64,000 nucleotides of DNA from Xenorhabdus miraniensis (GCF_002632615.1 NZ_NITZ01000005.1:124001-188000), one strand, 5' to 3'; shown: positions 43,001-48,385, counted from the stretch's first letter. The notes: generated from the letters alone by a model not told the origin. Program-made: numbers and translations.

Positions 43001-46000
43001 ACCCACTGAAACCACCATTATTACGACGATATTTTGTATGAATGATACGGGCGGACAGTCCAATACCATTGGCCGCCCGCTGCCGAATATGCGTGTTTAC
43101 CTGCTGGATGCTTATGGTCAGCCCGTGCCGTTGGGCGCTGTAGGTGAGCTATACATTGGTGGTACAGGCGTGGCGCGGGGTTACCTGAATCGCCCTGAGC
43201 TGACGGCTGAACGTTTTCTGACGGATCCGTTCAGCAATGAACCGGATGCACGCCTGTACCGATCCGGCGATTTGGCCCGTTACCTGCCGGACGGTAATCT
43301 GGTGTTTGTCGGCCGTAATGACCAGCAGGTGAAAATCCGCGGGTTCCGGGTTGAACCGGGGGAAATCGAGACCCGGTTAGAAGAGCACCCGCTTGTCAGC
43401 GAAGCGCTGGTCGTGGCTTTCGATGGCGGTCAGGACAAACGTCTGGTGGCTTATGTCGTGGCACAAGCGGATGAAGCATTATCTCATCGCCTGTATACCG
43501 ACTTAAGCGCCATTTTGCCAGATTATATGGTGCCGACCGCGTTTGTCCGTTTAGACGCCTTTCCGTTAACGCCAAACGGTAAGCGGGATCGCCAGGCATT
43601 ACCTGTACCGGACAATAAAGCCCTTGTTAATCAGGTTTACGAAGCGCCGAAAGGAGAACGGGAAACCGCTTTAGCCGTTATCTGGAGAGAATTGCTGGGG
43701 ATTGAACAGGTCAGTAGGCACGATAATTTCTTTGCCCTGGGGGGCCATTCGTTACTGGCTATCCGAATGATTGAACGGCTGCACAACCTTGGCCTCACGT
43801 TGGCCGTGCGCGATCTGTTCCAGTCGCCGGTATTGTCCGAGCTGGCACAAACTCTGAAGCTGTACCAATCCGTGGAAGTTCCCCCCAATGTCATCACACC
43901 AGCCACTACGGCGTTGACACCCGCAATGTTGCCCTTAATTGACCTGACCCAGCCAGAGATTGATCATATCATCCGGCAAGTGCCGGGCGGGCTGACCAAT
44001 ATTCAGGATATCTATGCACTATCGCCGTTGCAGGACGGGATTTTATTCCATCATTTGTTGGCAGATGAGGGGGATGCTTATCTTTTGATGACCCAACAGG
44101 CTTTTGCTAACCGGGCTTTGTTAGACCGCTATCTGGCAGCAGTTCAATGGGTGGTTAATCGGCATGATATCCTGCGTACGGCTTTTCTCTGGCAAGGCTT
44201 ATCCGTGCCGGTTCAGGTGGTTTGGCGTCAGGCTTCTTTGTCTGTCACCGAACTGAGTCTGGATCCGGCCGATGGCCCGGCCAGTGAACAACTGGCTCAA
44301 CGTTTTAACCCACGTCACTATCGCCTTGATTTGAGGCAGGCACCGTTGTTGAGATTTATAGTAGTACGGGAAAAAGTAGTACGGGAAAATATAATAGCGC
44401 GGGAAGAAACGGATGATCGTTGGATCTTATTAGGGCTTCAGCATCATCTGATTGGCGATCATACAACGCTGGACGTGATGAACCGGGAAGTTCAGGCCTA
44501 TCTGGCTGGTCAGAAGGATGGCTTGCCTGCTCCCGTTCCTTTTCGGCGCTTAATTGCTCAGGCACGGATGGGAGTGAATCAGGAAGAACATACGCGTTTC
44601 TTTACCGATATGCTGGCTGAAGTAAAAGAGCCGACATTACCGTTTGGGCTGATGGAAGTCTATCGCAATGATTTTCAGGTTAAAGAATGCCATCAAATGC
44701 TGATATCTACGCTGAATGAACGCCTGCGCAATCAGGCCAAAGATTTAAATGTCAGTTTGGCGGCGTTATGTCATGTAGCTTGGGCGCAGGTATTATCGCG
44801 TACCAGCGGACAGCAGAACGTGGTGTTCGGCACGGTGTTGTTCGGACGTATGGCGGTAGGTGAAGGCACTGACAGTGGTATGGGGATGTTTATTAATACC
44901 CTGCCATTGCGGTTGGATATGGATGCAACCTCGGTACAGGAAAGTGTACAGGTAGCGCATAAGCGACTGGCTGGATTGCTAGAGCATGAACATGCGTCAT
45001 TGGCATTGGCTCAGCGTTGCAGTGGTGTACAAGGTGAAATCCCACTCTTTAGTGCATTACTAAACTACCGACATAATGTATTACCAACCATGTCAGATGG
45101 CATTGTGAACGATATTGAGTTTCTCGGTGCTCAGGAAGGTACTAATTATCCATTAGTGTTGTCGGTAGAGGATTTTGGTCATGCTTTAGGTTTGACGGTT
45201 GAGGTGGTGCAGCCCTATTCGCCAGAACAAATAGTCAGTTATATGCAGCAGGCTCTGGAAAGTCTGGTAGAGGCACTTGAGCAGCATCCAGAAACCTCCA
45301 TACAAACACTGGAAATCCTGCCGGAAATAGAGCGAAAACAACTACTGGAAACGTGGAATCCGACAGCAACAGAATATCCGGATGCGTTGTGTATCCATCA
45401 GTTATTCGAACAGCAAGTGGAGAAAACCCCGGATGCAACCGCATTAGTGTATCAAGCTCAGACCCTAAGCTATGCCGAATTAAATGCCCGCGCTAATCGT
45501 CTGGCTCATCAACTGATTGCACTGGGTGTAGAACCGGATCAACGGGTAGCAATTTGTGTCACCCGTTCACCGGCGATGGTGGTAGGGATATTGGCGGTGC
45601 TGAAAGCGGGGGGAGCTTATGTGCCGCTGGACCCAACTTATCCGGGGGAACGTTTGGCTCATATGCTGAAGGATGCCGCCCCATCAGTAGTACTGGTTGA
45701 TAAGGTTGGACGGGCCGTGTTGGGTGATAACGCGCTTACTGGATTAATTACCTTTGACCCGAATACCCTGCCAGTCCAGCCAGACACCAATCCCTTGATT
45801 TCGGCATTGACCCCACATCATCTGGCTTATGTGATTTATACTTCGGGTTCTACCGGCATACCGAAAGGAGTGATGGTGGAACATCAAGCTGTTTATCAAC
45901 GTATTCTGGGCTTCAATGAGACTTATGCGGTTACGGCACAAGACCGGGTGCTGCAATTTTCATCATTTGCGTTTGATGCGTCAATCGAAGAGTTTTTCTT

Positions 46001-47993
46001 ATCATTATGCAATGGCGCAATACTGGTGATGCGTAATGATAGCTGGTTGGCTTCTATTCAGGCGTTTATTTCTCTGGCCCGACAATACCATATTACAGTG
46101 ATGTCTTTGCCAACCTTGTTTTGGTCTGAACTGACAACCAGAGACAAGACATTACCGTTGCCGGATTGTCTCAGACTCATCATCATTGGTGGTGAGGCGG
46201 TGAAAAAGCGGGCTATTCAGGATTGGTTTGTGCATAAAACACATCGGCCCCAGTTATTGAACACGTATGGCCCGACTGAAAATACCGTGATTGCAACTTA
46301 TCACGAAATAATATCTCCTGAGAATGATTGTTTAATTGGCCGACCGATAAGCAATACTTGTATCTATTTGTTGGACAAATTTAGGCAACCCGTGCCATTA
46401 GGTTGTACTGGAGAAATGTATATTGGTGGGGTGGGGGTAGCCCGGGGTTATCTGAACCAGCCAAAATTGACCGCTGAACGTTTTCTCTCTGACCCATTTA
46501 GCCATAAACCGGATGCACGAATGTACCGCACCGGGGATTTGGCTCGTTATCGGCCGGATGGCAATCTGGAATTTCTGGGTCGTAATGACCATCAGGTGAA
46601 AATCCGGGGTTTCCGGATAGAGCCGGGAGAAATTGAAGCCCGGTTGACAGAGTATCCAGCAGTGAGTGAAGCCGTTGTGTTGGCATTGGGAGAAGGGCAG
46701 GAGCAGCGTCTGGTGGCTTATGTGGTGACAGAGCCAGATGATGGGTTGATTCATCGTCTGCGTACTTACGTGAGTGCCATTTTGCCGGATTATATGGTGC
46801 CGGCAGCGTTTGTCCGTTTGGAAGCCCTGCCATTGACGCCGACGGGTAAACTGGATCGTCGGGCATTGGCAGTACCGGGTGAAGAGGCCTTTGTCCGTCA
46901 GGCTTATGAAACACCGCAAGGGGAGATAGAAATTGCATTAGCGGCGATCTGGTGTGAATTGCTGGGGATTGAGAAAGTGGGACGGCACGACAATTTCTTC
47001 GCATTGGGGGGACATTCACTACTTGCCATGCGGATGATGAATCTGACAGCAAAACGTGGCTTGTTTTGTACCCTGAATGCGCTGTTCCAATTTCCCGTGC
47101 TATCCGAATTGGCGGCAAAAATTATGTCAGACTGGCTATCTCAACCACAACACAGTGCGACTTCTGTGCGCTCTGACGGAACACAGTTGCCTTTGTTTTT
47201 TGTTCCCAGTGGGATAGGCGATTATTCCTATGCTTTTGGGTTGACTGAGCTTATGCAGTCAGGTTATCCGATTTATGCGCTGCCCTGGCCATCCGTCAAT
47301 GAAGAATGGATACCGACTATGGAAATGCTGGCAACCAGACTCATTGCCTTTATGAAAACAGTTCAACCAGAAGGCCCATACCGGATATGTGGTTACTCTT
47401 CTGGTGGGGTACTGGCCTATGCCATTGCCCAGCAATTACTGAATAGCGGCGATGAGGTTGATTTCCTTGGACTGATTGATACATTTTCCCCTCATTGTTT
47501 TAGGAAGTTAACGACTCAACTCAAACAGGAGTTTTTAACTGAATTAGCACGACAATCAGGGAACGAACACTCTACTGCAATTTCAGCATTATATCCGCAA
47601 ACTGATGAGCTGAATTGGGTGCAATTGATTGAGTTTGCGCAGCAATTAGGGTTATATCCCCCAAATCTGTGTTCTGACTTGGTCGCAAAGCATATGGAAC
47701 AGAGAGAAAACTATGCGCGAACAGTTAAGGATTATGTGCCGGAAACACTGACGGTCACATTGCATCAATTCTATGCGACAGAACCCTCTTCACTTATGCC
47801 TATTGTTACCGATTCCGAACAGGAATATTTAACTATAGACCGTTCATTAGGGTGGAGTGAGGTAATGCCAGCTTCTTTACTGCGGCTGATTGCTGTTCCT
47901 GGTAATCATTCCAGTTTGTTTGAAAATAAAGAAAATAGAATTGTTTTAGCTCAAGTGCTCAATACGGCATTAGCAAGCAATGATTATACTTAG
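28005..47993 (+). CDS. Six-module non-ribosomal peptide synthetase (AmbS-like)
   Basis: A single 6,662-residue cytoplasmic megasynthase. Order: degenerate C, A1, T1; dual C/E, A2, T2; LCL-type C, A3, T3; dual C/E, A4, T4; C, A5, T5; dual C/E, A6, T6; TE. There are six GGHS carrier motifs and one GYSSGG thioesterase. No separate E or methyltransferase domains are seen. Pocket codes read by eye: A1 DVWHFSLIDK (Ser), A2 DAQDLGVVDK (Gln), A3 and A5 DVSMCGCIIK (unassigned), A4 DAWTIGVVCK (Phe-like), A6 DAEMIGTVIK (Lys-like, near bacitracin's Lys code). Predicted chain: D-Ser, L-Gln, D-X, L-Phe, D-X, L-Lys. The architecture recalls the Xenorhabdus cyclic hexapeptide ambactin (AmbS); this is memory, not a search. 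No MbtH-like protein or phosphopantetheinyl transferase gene is nearby. Start ATG 28005 has AAGGA upstream. Confidence 0.95.
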   Translation: MKNDKVMTLPTKCEKASLSTSQEQKESFHHIKGHSENHHISVSYRLVGNLNIDLFQQALNALSVRHDILCSTWIENNSLPVVDFVNEDISFPLVISDLRTVDEQEKRVDQIIDEIINIPFDFTRGSLLRAALVLLNNDEYIFLLNQHPVISDYCSVSVLIHELCVIYNDLLNHRAVSLPPATRHATPATYPRLNNLSPKGDICAFTLDKDLTSQLKQISQKYGITLLVTVMTAWAIVLNRLSGQDSVVIGTPLANKNITEPLANILPIRIDIDDDTTIEELLAQVSHTMINAQDNQDMPFEHLVETINTESRVAYPSVFQAVINWLNCFESECEFEGIKTSPIDYYSNIAKIDLELFMYHRDGEIIGGINYATALFDKQVIERQLNYFVIALRTIAKNMVQRVKDIDILSADERALLLNQWNDTAGDYPSEHCIHELLEWQAIKTPQAPALVFNDHILSYAELNQQANQLAHRLIAEGVIPDSRVAICVDRTPLMVIGLLAILKAGGAYVPLDPNYPAARLHYILDDADPVLLLQDEVGANKLHGISVAKKRLDINAVLAEDVELSAENPCVIGLSSRNLAYIIYTSGSTGNPKGVQNEHRSVMNRLYWIQQTYHLTPDDVVLQKTTFSFDVSVWELFCSFISGAKMVLATTAQQKNLSLLVELINQEKVTTLHFVSSVLTAFLKESDVAHCVTLKHLFCSGEALHPITVKHCQALMPWVSIYNLYGPTEAAIDVTYWHCPDNFDGQVVPIGKPITNSRIYLLDAQQRPVPLGAVGELYIGGVGVARGYLNQPELTAERFLADPFHSEPDARMYRSGDLARYDHDGNIEYLGRNDHQVKIRGFRIELGEIETALETHPVVQQAAVIAYEGIGGDKRLVAYVVLVQGNESDQTAGMLRQHLLSALPDYMVPAAFVVMAHFPLTPNGKLDRKALPEPDSTAYQRQYYQSPQGETENLLAEMWSQLLGINNISRFDNFFTLGGHSLLIVQLMGLLREKNYTVQSGALFSKPILAEQAVLLIKIDDTFAIPPNLIGMECERITPEMLPLIDIGQADIDRLISQIPDGVTNIQDIYALSPLQDGILFHHLLAEEGDPYLLTRQIVFANRFLLDRYLAALQQVVDRHDILRTVFIWQGLSVPAQVVLRQVTLSVIELTLDPADGPVYDQLDQHFNQSHYRLDLGQAPLLHLAIAQETDGRWIALQLQHHLIGDHVTMEMMNSEVRAYLAGQGDKLPASAPFRNLVAQARLGVSQTEHTHFFTGMLAEVVEPTLSFGVAEVHHDGSQTTESHRRLAPELNERLRCQAKHLGVSLAALCHLAWAQVVSRTSGQEQVVFGTLLFGRMQVEEGSGSGMGLFINTLPLRLDIGEASVRDSVQETHKRLAELLAHEHASLALAQRCSGVASGMPLFNTLLNYRYSLLPEVSGDVLNGIEFFGEQERTNYPFALSVDDFGDALGLTAQVVHPFDPVRICGYMQQALESLVEALEQSPDMPIRALEILPETERTLLLTTWNATETAYPEQLCVHQLFEQQVEKTPDATALVYQAQTLSYTELNARANRLAHQLITLGVEPDQRVAICVTRSPAMVIGLLAVLKAGGAYVPLDPTYPGERLTHILADAAPAILLADNAGCIALGDEALADLIVLDPNSQPALPDNNPQIPALTSRHLAYVIYTSGSTGRPKGVMVEHGSLLNLHGALTQRVFTNSPVPYRVSLNASISFDAALQNLLGLLNGYTLVIVPQAVRADSVAFLQFLTTADLDVLDCTPMQLEMLLAAGLYQHKKALILLVGGEAISPQTWQAVASIPQLTAYNVYGPTECTVDATLARIEPDQLYPTMGRPLDNTRLYLLDNAGYPVPLGAVGELYISGAGVARGYLNQPELTAERFLSDPFSGKPDARMYRTGDLARYRPDGNLEFLGRNDQQVKIRGFRIEPGEIEARLTEYPTVSEAVVMTQGEGQDRRLVAYVAAPVDDRLINHLRVHLSKMLPDYMVPAAFVRLDALPLTPNGKLDRQALPAPDEKAFARQAYEAPQGEMEITLAVIWRELLGIEQIGRYDSFFALGGHSLLAVRMMNRIAALGIELPLSTLFKSPTLAGFAEVIETRFNERDNRRPAILPIPRDGQLPLSFSQQRLWFLAQFEEISQTYHIPMALRLRGQLNLDIWQQALDALFTRHEALRSVFVSIDGQPQVELLPTDSSLPIRKYDLRKVPDVDEQLGRLCAQETEAPFNLVCGPLIRASLIQLADDDYIFLLTQHHIVSDGWSVDVLMRELNTCYVAFLAGQPNPLPPLTVQYPDYAAWQRQWFSVERLQSQSDYWRTALAGVPVLLDLPTDRPRPSEQSFAGDRVPVVLEPILTTALKRLSEQQGTTLFMTLLSAWAIVLARLSGQEEVVIGTPSAGRNQQAVESLIGFFVNTLALRVDLSGAPHAAELLARVKQTALAAQEHQDLPFEQVVEIVQPSRQLSHTPLFQVMFAWQNNERTGWELPGLAVSPADVLLNTAKFDLELNLFEEGGRIVGALHYATALFDKPTIERQVGYLHAVLQAMVADLQQPVGKMAMLAPAERRLLLETWNGTATSYPDPLCIHQVFEQQAGKTPEATALVYEEQTFSYAALNARANRLAHQLMALGVTPDQRVAICVTRSPAMIIGLLAVLKAGGAYVPLDPDYPEERLAHILTDAAPVILLADPVGRAALGEDTIAARMVLDPNVLPDWPDTNPQVPALTARHLAYVIYTSGSTGTPKGVMVEHRQLVHQITALSAKWTFTTSDRVLQFCNPCFDVSVSEIFSALANGSALVLRTDQWTFSAPEFWRLCESYKITYMTTPVQFWRIIADIGESNVYNELKVICIGGETIPHHELERWLSVRRQHPVLANCYGPTETTIITTIFCMNETGGQANTIGRPLPNMRVYLLDAYGQPVPLGAVGELYIGGAGVARGYLNRPELTAERFLTDPFSDEPGARMYRSGDLARYRPDGNLVFVGRNDQQVKIRGFRVEPGEIEARLEEHPLVSEALVVAFDGGQDKRLVAYVVAQADEALSHRLYTYLSAILPDYMVPTAFVCLPAFPLTPNGKLDRQALPVPGEKALVRQIYEAPQGEMEIALASIWRNLLGIEQVSRHDNFFALGGHSLLAIRMIERLHNLGRTLAVRDLFQTPVLSGLAQTLKLHQTMVVPPNVITPATTALTSAMLPLIDLTQPEIDHIIRQVPGGLANIQDIYALSPLQDGILFHHLLEDEGDPYLLVNQMIFSDQILLNRYLEAVQWVVNRHDILRTAFLWQSLSVPVQVVWRQASLSVTELTLDPADGPISEQLAHRFDSYHYRLDLNQAPLLRFVVTQETDGRWRVLELLHHLIGDHTTLEVMNREVQAYLAGQGDSLPAPVPFRNLVAQARLGISQMEHTRFFTDMLIGVSEPTLLFGIKKIDVKKTHQDASQITQSHRMLPSTLNDRLRNQARLLGASLATLCHVALGQILSRISGQQNVVFGTVLFGRMQAGEGVDSGMGLFINTLPLKLDIDETSVRSSVQAAHSRLAELLEHEHASLALAQRCSEVASGTPLFNMLLNYRHNTPVASTDNILKGVEFLDGQERTNYPFVLSIEDFGDALGLTAQAIQPFNPGWICGYMQQALESLVEALEQAPDRPIRALEILPETERTLLLKTWNATETAYPEQLCIHQLFEQQVEKTPDAPALIYEGQTFSYAELNANANRLAHELIALGVGPDQQVVICMTRSPAMIMSVLAVLKAGGAYVPLDLAYPEARLRHILHEVAPSVVLADKTGHIALGETALGGMVILDPNTLVDQPDSNPTVPTLTSRHLAYVIYTSGSTGTPKGVMVEHRGLVNLIQEKIIQFGISIESRVLQFAALGFDASIWEMMMALVSGASLVIAIDTIRQDPRRLWHYLEQQAITHTYLPPALLQDGADLPELTIKPTVILGGEAPSALLLQALCDRVTLFNVYGPTEITVCATTWHCPSDYTGTEVPIGRPIANTQIYLLDVHGQPVPLGAVGELYIGGTGVARGYLNRPELTVERFLVNPFSNEPDARMYRTGDLARYLPDGNLVFVGRNDQQVKIRSFRIEPGEIAVRLIEYPAVRDAVVLALGDGYDKRLVAYVVAEPDDGLVNNLRAHLSAILPDYMVPAAFVRLDAFPLTPNGKLDRQALSAPDEKAFAHQVYEAPQGEMEIALAAVWRELLGIEQVSRHDNFFALGGHSLLAVRMMNRITALSVELPLSMLFESPSLIAFAEAISTRLNKKESIQPVIVPISREHELPLSFAQQRLWFLAQIENIGDTYHIPMALHLRGQINIAVWQQALNSLFARHEALRSVFVSVEGQPQVKLLASDSGMPLVQHDLREIPDAGTMLERLSTEEIYTPFDLSRGPLIRACLIRLADNEYQFLLTQHHIVSDGWSVSVLMRELSTLYAAFLAGQPNPLPPLTIQYPDYAAWQRQWFSVERLQSQSDYWRTALAGVPVLLDLPTDRPRPSEQSFAGDRVPVVLEAALTTALKRLSEQQGTTLFMTLLSAWAIVLARLSGQEEVVIGTPSAGRNQQAVESLIGFFVNTLALRVDLSGDPHAAELLARVKQTALAAQEHQDLPFEQVVEIVQPSRQLAHTPLFQVMFAWQNNEHTGWALPGLAVSPADILLHTAKFDLELNLFEEGGQIVGALHYATALFDKPAIERQVGYLHAVLQAMVADLQQPVGKMAMLAPAERRLLLETWNGTATSYPDPLCIHQVFELQAGKTPEATALVYEEQTFSYAALNARANRLAHQLMALGVTPDQRVAICVTRSPAMIIGLLAILKAGGAYVPLDPDYPGERLAHILTDAAPVILLADPIGRAALGEKVIAAGMVLDPNVLPDRPDTNPQVPALTSRHLAYVIYTSGSTGTPKGVMVEHRQLVHQITALNMKWVFTASDRVLQFCNPCFDVSVSEIFSALANGSALILRTDQWTFSAQEFWRLCESYKITYMAIPVQFWRVIADIGESHIYQELRVICIGGEMMPHHELERWLSVRRQHPVLANCYGPTETTIITTIFCMNDTGGQSNTIGRPLPNMRVYLLDAYGQPVPLGAVGELYIGGTGVARGYLNRPELTAERFLTDPFSNEPDARLYRSGDLARYLPDGNLVFVGRNDQQVKIRGFRVEPGEIETRLEEHPLVSEALVVAFDGGQDKRLVAYVVAQADEALSHRLYTDLSAILPDYMVPTAFVRLDAFPLTPNGKRDRQALPVPDNKALVNQVYEAPKGERETALAVIWRELLGIEQVSRHDNFFALGGHSLLAIRMIERLHNLGLTLAVRDLFQSPVLSELAQTLKLYQSVEVPPNVITPATTALTPAMLPLIDLTQPEIDHIIRQVPGGLTNIQDIYALSPLQDGILFHHLLADEGDAYLLMTQQAFANRALLDRYLAAVQWVVNRHDILRTAFLWQGLSVPVQVVWRQASLSVTELSLDPADGPASEQLAQRFNPRHYRLDLRQAPLLRFIVVREKVVRENIIAREETDDRWILLGLQHHLIGDHTTLDVMNREVQAYLAGQKDGLPAPVPFRRLIAQARMGVNQEEHTRFFTDMLAEVKEPTLPFGLMEVYRNDFQVKECHQMLISTLNERLRNQAKDLNVSLAALCHVAWAQVLSRTSGQQNVVFGTVLFGRMAVGEGTDSGMGMFINTLPLRLDMDATSVQESVQVAHKRLAGLLEHEHASLALAQRCSGVQGEIPLFSALLNYRHNVLPTMSDGIVNDIEFLGAQEGTNYPLVLSVEDFGHALGLTVEVVQPYSPEQIVSYMQQALESLVEALEQHPETSIQTLEILPEIERKQLLETWNPTATEYPDALCIHQLFEQQVEKTPDATALVYQAQTLSYAELNARANRLAHQLIALGVEPDQRVAICVTRSPAMVVGILAVLKAGGAYVPLDPTYPGERLAHMLKDAAPSVVLVDKVGRAVLGDNALTGLITFDPNTLPVQPDTNPLISALTPHHLAYVIYTSGSTGIPKGVMVEHQAVYQRILGFNETYAVTAQDRVLQFSSFAFDASIEEFFLSLCNGAILVMRNDSWLASIQAFISLARQYHITVMSLPTLFWSELTTRDKTLPLPDCLRLIIIGGEAVKKRAIQDWFVHKTHRPQLLNTYGPTENTVIATYHEIISPENDCLIGRPISNTCIYLLDKFRQPVPLGCTGEMYIGGVGVARGYLNQPKLTAERFLSDPFSHKPDARMYRTGDLARYRPDGNLEFLGRNDHQVKIRGFRIEPGEIEARLTEYPAVSEAVVLALGEGQEQRLVAYVVTEPDDGLIHRLRTYVSAILPDYMVPAAFVRLEALPLTPTGKLDRRALAVPGEEAFVRQAYETPQGEIEIALAAIWCELLGIEKVGRHDNFFALGGHSLLAMRMMNLTAKRGLFCTLNALFQFPVLSELAAKIMSDWLSQPQHSATSVRSDGTQLPLFFVPSGIGDYSYAFGLTELMQSGYPIYALPWPSVNEEWIPTMEMLATRLIAFMKTVQPEGPYRICGYSSGGVLAYAIAQQLLNSGDEVDFLGLIDTFSPHCFRKLTTQLKQEFLTELARQSGNEHSTAISALYPQTDELNWVQLIEFAQQLGLYPPNLCSDLVAKHMEQRENYARTVKDYVPETLTVTLHQFYATEPSSLMPIVTDSEQEYLTIDRSLGWSEVMPASLLRLIAVPGNHSSLFENKENRIVLAQVLNTALASNDYT
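31071..34300 (+). other. NRPS module 2: dual C/E, A2 (Gln), T2
   Basis: The C/E domain carries the N-terminal dual-domain signature HHLLAEEGD (31251-31277) and the second motif HHLIGDH (31608-31628), so residue 1 should be epimerised to D before condensation. A2 has FDAALQ, DCTP, LVGGEAI and NVYGPTECTVDA. The resulting code DAQDLGVVDK is the classical Gln code. T2 has FALGGHSLL near 34155-34185. Confidence 0.82.
34301..37470 (+). other. NRPS module 3: C (LCL), A3 (unassigned), T3
   Basis: A canonical C domain with LPLSFSQQRLWFLAQ and intact HHIVSDG (34740-34760). A3 gives FDVSVSEIF, MTTP, CIGGETI and NCYGPTETTII, code DVSMCGCIIK, which matches no residue I know. T3 has FALGGHSLLAIRMI near 37327-37370. 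From about 34,815 to the module end, the DNA is nearly identical to module 5. Confidence 0.82.
37471..40710 (+). other. NRPS module 4: dual C/E, A4 (Phe-like), T4
   Basis: Dual-domain signature HHLLEDEGD (37647-37673), followed by an HHLIGDHTTLE second motif, so residue 3 should become D. A4 has FDASIWE, TYLP, ILGGEAP and NVYGPTEITVCA, giving DAWTIGVVCK, 8 of 10 positions as in the gramicidin Phe code. T4 has FALGGHSLL near 40557-40585. Confidence 0.8.
40711..43880 (+). other. NRPS module 5: C (LCL), A5 (unassigned, same as A3), T5
   Basis: C domain with LPLSFAQQRLWFLAQ and HHIVSDG (41142-41162). A5 has the same ten pocket residues as A3 (DVSMCGCIIK), so modules 3 and 5 should load the same amino acid. 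T5 has FALGGHSLLAIRMI near 43732-43775. Confidence 0.82.
43881..47130 (+). other. NRPS module 6: dual C/E, A6 (Lys-like), T6
   Basis: Dual signature HHLLADEGD (44049-44075) and HHLIGDHTTLD. The domain carries an in-frame repeat expansion just before the second motif (44361-44405). A6 has FDASIEE, MSLP, IIGGEAV and NTYGPTENTVIA, giving DAEMIGTVIK; Glu at the fifth pocket position of the loop suggests a basic side chain such as Lys. T6 has FALGGHSLLAMRMM near 46995-47040. Confidence 0.78.
44361..44405 (+). repeat. In-frame 15-nt tandem repeat in the module 6 C/E domain
   Basis: GTAGTACGGGAAAAA (44361-44375), GTAGTACGGGAAAAT (44376-44390) and a diverged third copy (44391-44405) encode VVREK, VVREN and IIARE. 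The C/E domains of modules 2 and 4 lack this insert. Confidence 0.85.
47131..47993 (+). other. NRPS terminal thioesterase domain
   Basis: A type I alpha/beta-hydrolase TE of about 270 residues: LPLFFVPSGIGDYSYAF, nucleophile GYSSGG (47391-47408), acidic residue in LGLIDTF and His in VPGNHSS. It releases the hexapeptide by hydrolysis or cyclisation. The inactive first C domain leaves a free N-terminal amine, which favours head-to-tail lactam formation. Confidence 0.88.
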
Positions 47994-48023
47994 TCATTTA
48001 GTATGGCAGTGATAATCATCCAG

Positions 48024-48055
48024 TCCGGCATACATTAATGTATGCCGGATTTTTT
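48024..48055 (+). terminator. NRPS terminator
   Basis: TCCGGCATACAT (48024-48035) and ATGTATGCCGGA (48038-48049) form a perfect 12-bp stem followed by six T. It lies 31 nt after the NRPS stop codon. Confidence 0.93.
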
Positions 48056-48108
48056 AAACCTAACAACGTATCTAGTAGACTCACTATTTGATTCAAGCAA
48101 TATAAAAT

Positions 48109-48236
48109 TCATGTAGTGGCAACTCCCTGTTCACATTCGTATTCTGGTATTTCCTCGACAATGCCAGTAAACATTCGCCTGTAGACAAAGGTGCGCTCTC
48201 GAACAGTAATTGGCCACAATTCGCGTACTGGCTTGA
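48109..48236 (-). pseudogene. Possible decayed ORF, unidentified
   Basis: An open frame of about 40 codons on the minus strand (reading KPVRELWPITVRERTFVYRR and on to CEQGVATT) has a coding-like composition but no start codon at its upstream end. I do not recognise it. It may be gene debris at the edge of the island that follows. Confidence 0.25.
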
Positions 48237-48385
48237 CCTTTTAAGTGCACTATAATACGGTGAAAGGGAATAAACTGAGATTTACTCAAAACTTAACTGC
48301 CTGCAAGTGAGCGCTTATTGTAGCTCTCTGTTGGAATAAATGGTTTTCATACCAAACATAAAATAGATGAAATTGTGACTTGACT

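Noticed and set aside
28005..47993. Assignment to the PAX lysine-rich lipopeptide synthetases
   Set aside because: Those are split over several genes as I remember and are Lys-rich; here only one module has a Lys-like pocket and Ser/Gln modules are present.
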